Part shown: piece after piece, positions 59,701 through 64,000 of the stretch
Layout: each line of letters starts with the position of its first letter
How positions within the stretch are numbered: the first letter of the stretch is position 1
Assembly (NCBI RefSeq): GCF_016097555.1
Contig: NC_054704.1
Span: 43,065,751-43,129,750, forward strand
Direction: 5' to 3'
DNA from: Gigantopelta aegis
Taxonomy: Eukaryota > Mollusca > Gastropoda > Neomphalida > Peltospiridae
Length of the DNA stretch: 64,000 nt
Notes under the pieces: generated by a model
The model's input: only the letters and a program-made list of their open reading frames with translations
Databases searched by the model: none
Told to the model about the DNA's origin: nothing
Program-made: the position numbers and the translations under genes

Positions 59701-62063
59701 ACAGCCACTGTAAAATCAACAATAAACATATATGCAGTATGATGTTGAAATGATTTAGTCGGTAAAAGAAAAGAAAGAAATGTTTGTTTGACGTTACCTT
59801 TGGCATATTGTTCAATTAACAGTCATCAGATGTTTAACATATGGTAATTGTAACCCTTGGTTTAAATAAAGAGAGATGAAACTGTAGTTGCCACATGGCT
59901 ATTCTGGCCACATCAAACTCAGCTATACAAACACTGTTTTGTTAAAACTACTAAAATATTTTATACATTTTTAAAAGTACATTATTCATTTTGTCTAACT
60001 TTCATCTGAAAAATAGATTATATTTATCTACATATCTATTATATTTAAGTAAGGAAGAAACTGTGTATATTCACAAAGAGGTTATTTAAAATCTTGTGCT
60101 CCTTACTGAACTGCTTTAGACACCGGCTGGGAGGCAGCACCTGCTCCATAGATGATGGCTGGTCGAATGTAGAATGAAAGGTAGATCACCAAAGGACCAG
60201 CATACTCCGTCAAAAATACCTGCCAGATCAAAGTTGGCATTAATAAACACTGCATGATGTTTACTCATTAGTCAAAAAAAAGAACAAAAGAACAAAGAAA
60301 TAAACATATACTATTAAAGTACTGTATAATGTGTTTTATATATAGTCTGTTGCCCGGTTTCGGTGATTGCGTCATTTATGCACAACAGTACGTACATTTG
60401 AATATTTTTTATGAATTTGACTTTTGCATGGGGACAGTAAACAAATGTCTGTTATATTCACAGAAATGTTCATAAAAATAAAGTTAAAACGAGCAAAGAA
60501 AGCAAGACTGAACTTTACCCTCTAATAAACACGGCATATTTCTTAATACCTTTTTTCTCTGATTTTCAAAGACTGTAATTTGCAACAAAACTTAATTTTA
60601 AAATCTATTTCTGTCTGTTCTCACCTGTACTAGTATCTGGTTATTGAAGTCACATGATTGTCATGGCATCTGCTGATAAAACTCTCTTTACAGATACATG
60701 CCAAAAATATATGGTCCGTATATGTTTTAACATAAATATCTTTCTGGATATCTGTTTATATATTTATTAAAACTCAAAATGCAGCTTATATTTTTTATCC
60801 AAACAATTTTACCATTATAACCATTCATTTGCTCAACTAATAATACAATTGCAAGACATCATAATTGTTATATTCATTTTCCTAAAATGTTGTTTGTTAA
60901 CATTGGTTCTCGAGGACTAAACAAAATATTTTGTATAAATTATTATAAGTGCATGTTTTGTTGAACAACACACGTTTCGATAAAACACTGTAAGCTGTAA
61001 GATATACCACTAAACGTATCACTCACTGAAACAGGTTACGTAGTTAACAATATTTACTGCTGATGCATGCTACAGTTTTTGATGCATCAGCGGTAAACTT
61101 ATCTACTTAGCAACCAGTTTAGTGCTCATGTAAACCATAGAAATACTAATAAAAAGGTAGGTATTTAACTAACTAATCCTCTGAAAAGTGAACCATAGTA
61201 ATAATGATTTAGCACAAATGGTCATTTCGTGACCACTGATTTGACATTGACATATAGCAAATGAACAAATGAAGATGTGCATATATGTCTTGTAACTCCA
61301 ACCAATAAATAATCCACTTTTATCACAGCATATGCCTTCAATTTTGTGAATTCTAATTTCAACTGAGACATAATTAGGTAAAAAAGGAAGATGTAAAATG
61401 GTGATGGTCAGAGTCATAAGAGGATCATTAGTACCAGCGTTGGTTGAAATCTACATGGTGGAATTTGAGTAAAAGTGGAAAATATCTCAGCCAAAAAGAG
61501 GCTATGGCAGCCATATTAGTTTGAATTTTCATGAAAAATATCACTTGGTCATGGCCATGAAAGAATCGTTTGTTTAAAGTTTTGTTGAAATCTGCATGGT
61601 GAAACATGATGGGCATACGGAATTTTGAATGGCCCAAAAAATAACAAAACTTGCAGGGCAAATAAAGGTTTATTCCGACCATATTTTGTTGAAATACATG
61701 TATACCTGATGGAACTGGAAAAGTAAAAATATCTTAGTCAAAGGGCAGGGAAGCCATTTTGAATTTCAAAGTGGTCTGAAAAATAACATCTCTTGGTTAG
61801 AGCCATGAGAGGATCATTTGTACCAAGTTTGGTGAAAATCTGCCTGGTGGAACTGGAGAAGCGGCTGAAAATTGGTAAAAATGTCTATGGCAATTATAGT
61901 CAGCATATTAAAAATATATAATGGTAGGCAACATTTGGCCCTCAACATATAATACTTACTGTTGTCCATCCAACTTGCAGACCAAGATCTTTAAAATATA
62001 ACTTCCCTGATTCTTGTAGTCCAATTTTAGATAATGTGTCTGTATCTTTCAATATCTTTCCCT
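55130..62063 (-). CDS. TECR: TECR, very-long-chain enoyl-CoA reductase (5' end outside window)
   Basis: Eight GT-AG exons in phase: 62063-61960, 60219-60107, 59120-59015, 58524-58452, 57342-57299, 56580-56523, 56016-55882 and 55257-55130 (stop TAG at 55132-55130). They encode about 252 residues. Roughly the first 55, with the ubiquitin-like N terminus, are not seen and lie past the right edge or in unrecognised exons. TECR does the last step of the very-long-chain fatty-acid elongation cycle, reducing trans-2-enoyl-CoA with NADPH in the ER membrane. It belongs to the steroid 5-alpha-reductase family. Matches to the human protein include [30 protein letters not shown]-like [38 protein letters not shown] and [13 protein letters not shown]. 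The hydrophobic segments and the CPNYTYE motif near the active-site region are retained. It ends tail-to-tail with CFAP57. Confidence 0.95.
55573..55670 (-). mobile_element. SINE tail 3 fragment
   Basis: GAATGAATGAATAC is followed by GTTTAACAACACCCAAGC and ATCGGCTATCGGGTGTCAAA. It is the inverted partner of 37114-37206 and lies in a TECR intron. Confidence 0.6.
56837..57136 (+). mobile_element. SINE, head A + tail 2, with 13-bp target duplication
   Basis: Head A (GGGTGGGATATAGCCCAGTG, GGGATCGATCCC), core and tail 2. TTTTCTCTTGCTC flanks it at 56824-56836 and 57137-57149. It lies in a TECR intron, antisense to the gene. Confidence 0.92.
57787..58110 (-). mobile_element. SINE, head A + tail 1, with 9-bp target duplication
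   Basis: A full copy in a TECR intron. TTACCATAT flanks it at 57778-57786 and 58111-58119. Confidence 0.92.
59660..59697. repeat. (CA)n microsatellite
   Basis: An uninterrupted CA run in a TECR intron. Confidence 0.9.
59769..59930 (-). mobile_element. Very diverged SINE tail
   Basis: GAAAGAAATGTTTGTTTGACG is followed by GATGTTTAACATATGGTAATT, which resembles tail 2, and a core trace (GTTGCCACATGGCTA). Confidence 0.35.
61395..61900. repeat. Degenerate repeats with GAGGATCATTTGTACCAAG motif
   Basis: Imperfect repeats share GAGGATCATT, GGTTGAAATCTGCATGG, ATATCTTAGTCAAA and GCCATTTTGAATTT, at spacings of about 140 and 250 bp. No coding frame. They lie in a TECR intron. Confidence 0.55.
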
Positions 62064-62281
62064 CTGAAATAAATTTGTTTAAAGTAAATAATCTGACAGC
62101 CATAGGATCATTTCAATAATACAACTAGCACTATTAATGAATCCATATAATACTTAATTTTTTTTATTTCTAATCAACAGATTAGTAAAATTAAACACTG
62201 AAAGAGTATCAAAATAATAATTTAAGTTCAATCAATCGGTAAAAGGTGACAGAAAGCTGTGCTAAAAAAACCTATCTTAGT
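62064..62281. other. TECR intron, nothing recognised
   Basis: AT-rich sequence without a recognisable exon or element. Confidence 0.4.
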
Positions 62282-62295
62282 ACACGTCCCCTAGG

Positions 62296-62509
62296 ACACT
62301 TCTATCATCAGAACTGCAGTGCGCTGGACCCCTGAAGGGAAAAGAAAGAGAGGACATCCGACAACAACATGGCGTCGATCAGTGGAAATAGAGATGAAGG
62401 AGACAGGACACAGTTGGGGCACCATCGAGAGATTGGCAAGGGATAGACCGGTGTGGAGGAACTTCGTTGCTACCCTAAATGCCACTAGGCATGACAGGAA
62501 ATGATGATG
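62296..62509 (+). mobile_element. 5'-truncated LINE remnant (reverse-transcriptase C terminus)
   Basis: It encodes SIIRTAVRWTPEGKRKRG and then GHPTTTWRRSVEIEMKE, with a WRNFVATLNATRHDRK end before stop. This is the C-terminal motif of RTE-like or related non-LTR retrotransposon polyproteins. It ends in a short ATGATGATG tail. A 14-base duplication with one mismatch flanks it at 62282-62295 (ACACGTCCCCTAGG) and 62510-62523 (ACACATCCCCTAGG). The exact clade is uncertain. Confidence 0.8.
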
Positions 62510-62815
62510 ACACATCCCCTAGGCAGTAATGCACCATTTTCATTGGTTAATCGGTCACGTCATTACATCATTCCATAACCAAAGGTAGTATGTGACGTCA
62601 CGTAATATATAACGTCGCTATAGCTTGCTCCAATGATTGAGTTTTCTTGAGACTTGTGTCAGAAAAACCATCTACAAATGGACTCGTGCCAGAAACTATT
62701 ATTATGTTGAAAAAAAGAAGTCAATCCTATAAGCAGAGTGCAACTCATTCATAAATACATGTACAACAAAAAATATTTGTTCTGCTTTGCTTAAAAGAAT
62801 TAATAAATAGTTTGT

Positions 62816-64000
62816 ATTGTAGTATCAGAGGCCAAATATATATAACTAATCTAACAAAATAAAACTTGTTAGTGTAGTATCAGAGGCCAAATATATATAA
62901 CTAATCTAACAAAATAAAACTTGTTAGTGTAGTATCAGAGGCCAAATATATATAACTAATCTAACAAAATAAAACTTGTTAGTGTAGTATCAGAGGCCAA
63001 ATATATATATATCTAATATAACAAAATAAAACTTGTTAGTGTAGTATCAGAGGCCAAATATATATAACTAATCTAACAAAATAAAACTTGTTAGTGTAGT
63101 ATCAGAGGCCAAATATATATAACTAATCTAACAAAATAAAACTTGTTAGTGTAGTATCAGAGGCCAAATATATATAACTAATCTAACAAAATAAAACTTG
63201 TTAGTGTAGTATCAGAGGCCAAATATATATAACTAATCTAACAAAATAAAACTTGTTAGTGTAGTATCAGAGGCCAAATATATATAACTAATCTAACAAA
63301 ATAAAACTTGTTAGTGTAGTATCAGAGGCCAAATATATATAACTAATCTAACAAAATAAAACTTGTTAGTGTAGTATCAGAGGCCAAATATATATAACTA
63401 ATCTAACAAAATAAAACTTGTTAGTGTAGTATCAGAGGCCAAATATATATAACTAATCTAACAAAATAAAACTTGTTAGTGTAGTATCAGAGGCCAAATA
63501 TATATAACTAATCTAACAAAATAAAACTTGTTAGTGTAGTATCAGAGGCCAAATATATATAACTAATCTAACAAAATAAAACTTGTTAGTGTAATATCAG
63601 ATGCCAAATACATATAACTAATCTAACAAAATAAAACTTGTTAGTGTAATATCAGATGCCAAATACATATAACTAATCTAACAAAATAAAACTTGTTAGT
63701 GTAGTATCAGATGCCAAATATATATAACTAATCTAACAATAAAACTTGTTAGTGTAGTATCAGATGCCAAATATATATAACTAATCTAACAAAATAAAAC
63801 TTGTCAGTGTAGTATCAGATGCCAAATATATATAACTAATCTAACAAAATAAAACTTGTTAGTGTAATATCAGAGGCCAAATATATATATATCTAATATA
63901 ACAAAATAAAACTTGTTAGTGTAGTATCAGAGGCCAAATATATATAACTAATCTAACAAAATAAAACTTGTTAGTGTAGTATCAGATGCCAAATATATAT
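62816..64000. repeat. 55-bp satellite, about 21 units, running off the window
   Basis: The unit contains TATCAGAGGCCAAATATATA, ACTAATCTAACAAAATAAA and ACTTGTTAGTGTAG. The first dozen units are nearly identical. Units from about 63595 on carry variants (GATGCC for GAGGCC, ATACATAT, GTAATATC). Two units (near 63001 and 63890) carry a longer TATATATATATCTAATATA form. It probably lies in the TECR intron upstream of 62063. Confidence 0.95.

Noticed and set aside
62816-64000. Regular 55-bp repeats resembling a CRISPR array
   Set aside because: There are no unique spacers; whole units repeat back to back in an animal genome, so this is a satellite.

Overview
This window is eukaryotic, AT-rich animal DNA. 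Three intron-bearing host genes are recognised by protein similarity: ALKBH7, CFAP57 (WDR65) and TECR. A ciliary axoneme gene beside a mitochondrial and an ER-lipid gene fits any metazoan. The abundance of tRNA-derived SINEs with a 'GGACGTAGCCCAGTGG' head, together with the small DNA transposons, suggests a mollusc or other lophotrochozoan. The species cannot be named from the sequence alone.

Layout. 1-7619 is a head-to-tail array of five Tc1/mariner-type DNA transposons (DD34E transposase on the minus strand, all inactive) separated by (TA)n. 7648-10385 is a 2.7-kb non-autonomous element with perfect 31-bp terminal inverted repeats. 10386-23131 is gene-poor and full of SINEs, foldback elements and hAT-like MITEs. 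23132-32996 holds ALKBH7 on the minus strand in four coding exons; its introns contain a 118-bp minisatellite and several SINEs. 33000-33291 looks like a shared divergent promoter. 34320-49572 holds CFAP57 on the plus strand in 19 coding exons (1,205 residues), apparently complete. 49573-55129 is intergenic with SINEs. 55130-62063 holds eight exons of TECR on the minus strand; its 5' end lies beyond the right edge. 62816-64000 is a 55-bp satellite, probably in a TECR intron.

Relations. ALKBH7 (mitochondrial 2-oxoglutarate dioxygenase) and CFAP57 (motile-cilium protein) are divergent and appear to share a short promoter that carries an RFX X-box-like palindrome and an NRF1-like site. CFAP57 and TECR converge. 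No operon-like coupling is expected.

The most unusual structures are the defective, near-identical Tc1 array whose junctions are palindromes, and the modular SINE set in which two tRNA-like heads combine with two 3' tails in all four ways. Also notable are a minisatellite apparently born from a tRNA-like head, and a decayed duplicate of the last CFAP57 splice acceptor. No CRISPR array, functional tRNA or rRNA gene, or virus-derived element was found.
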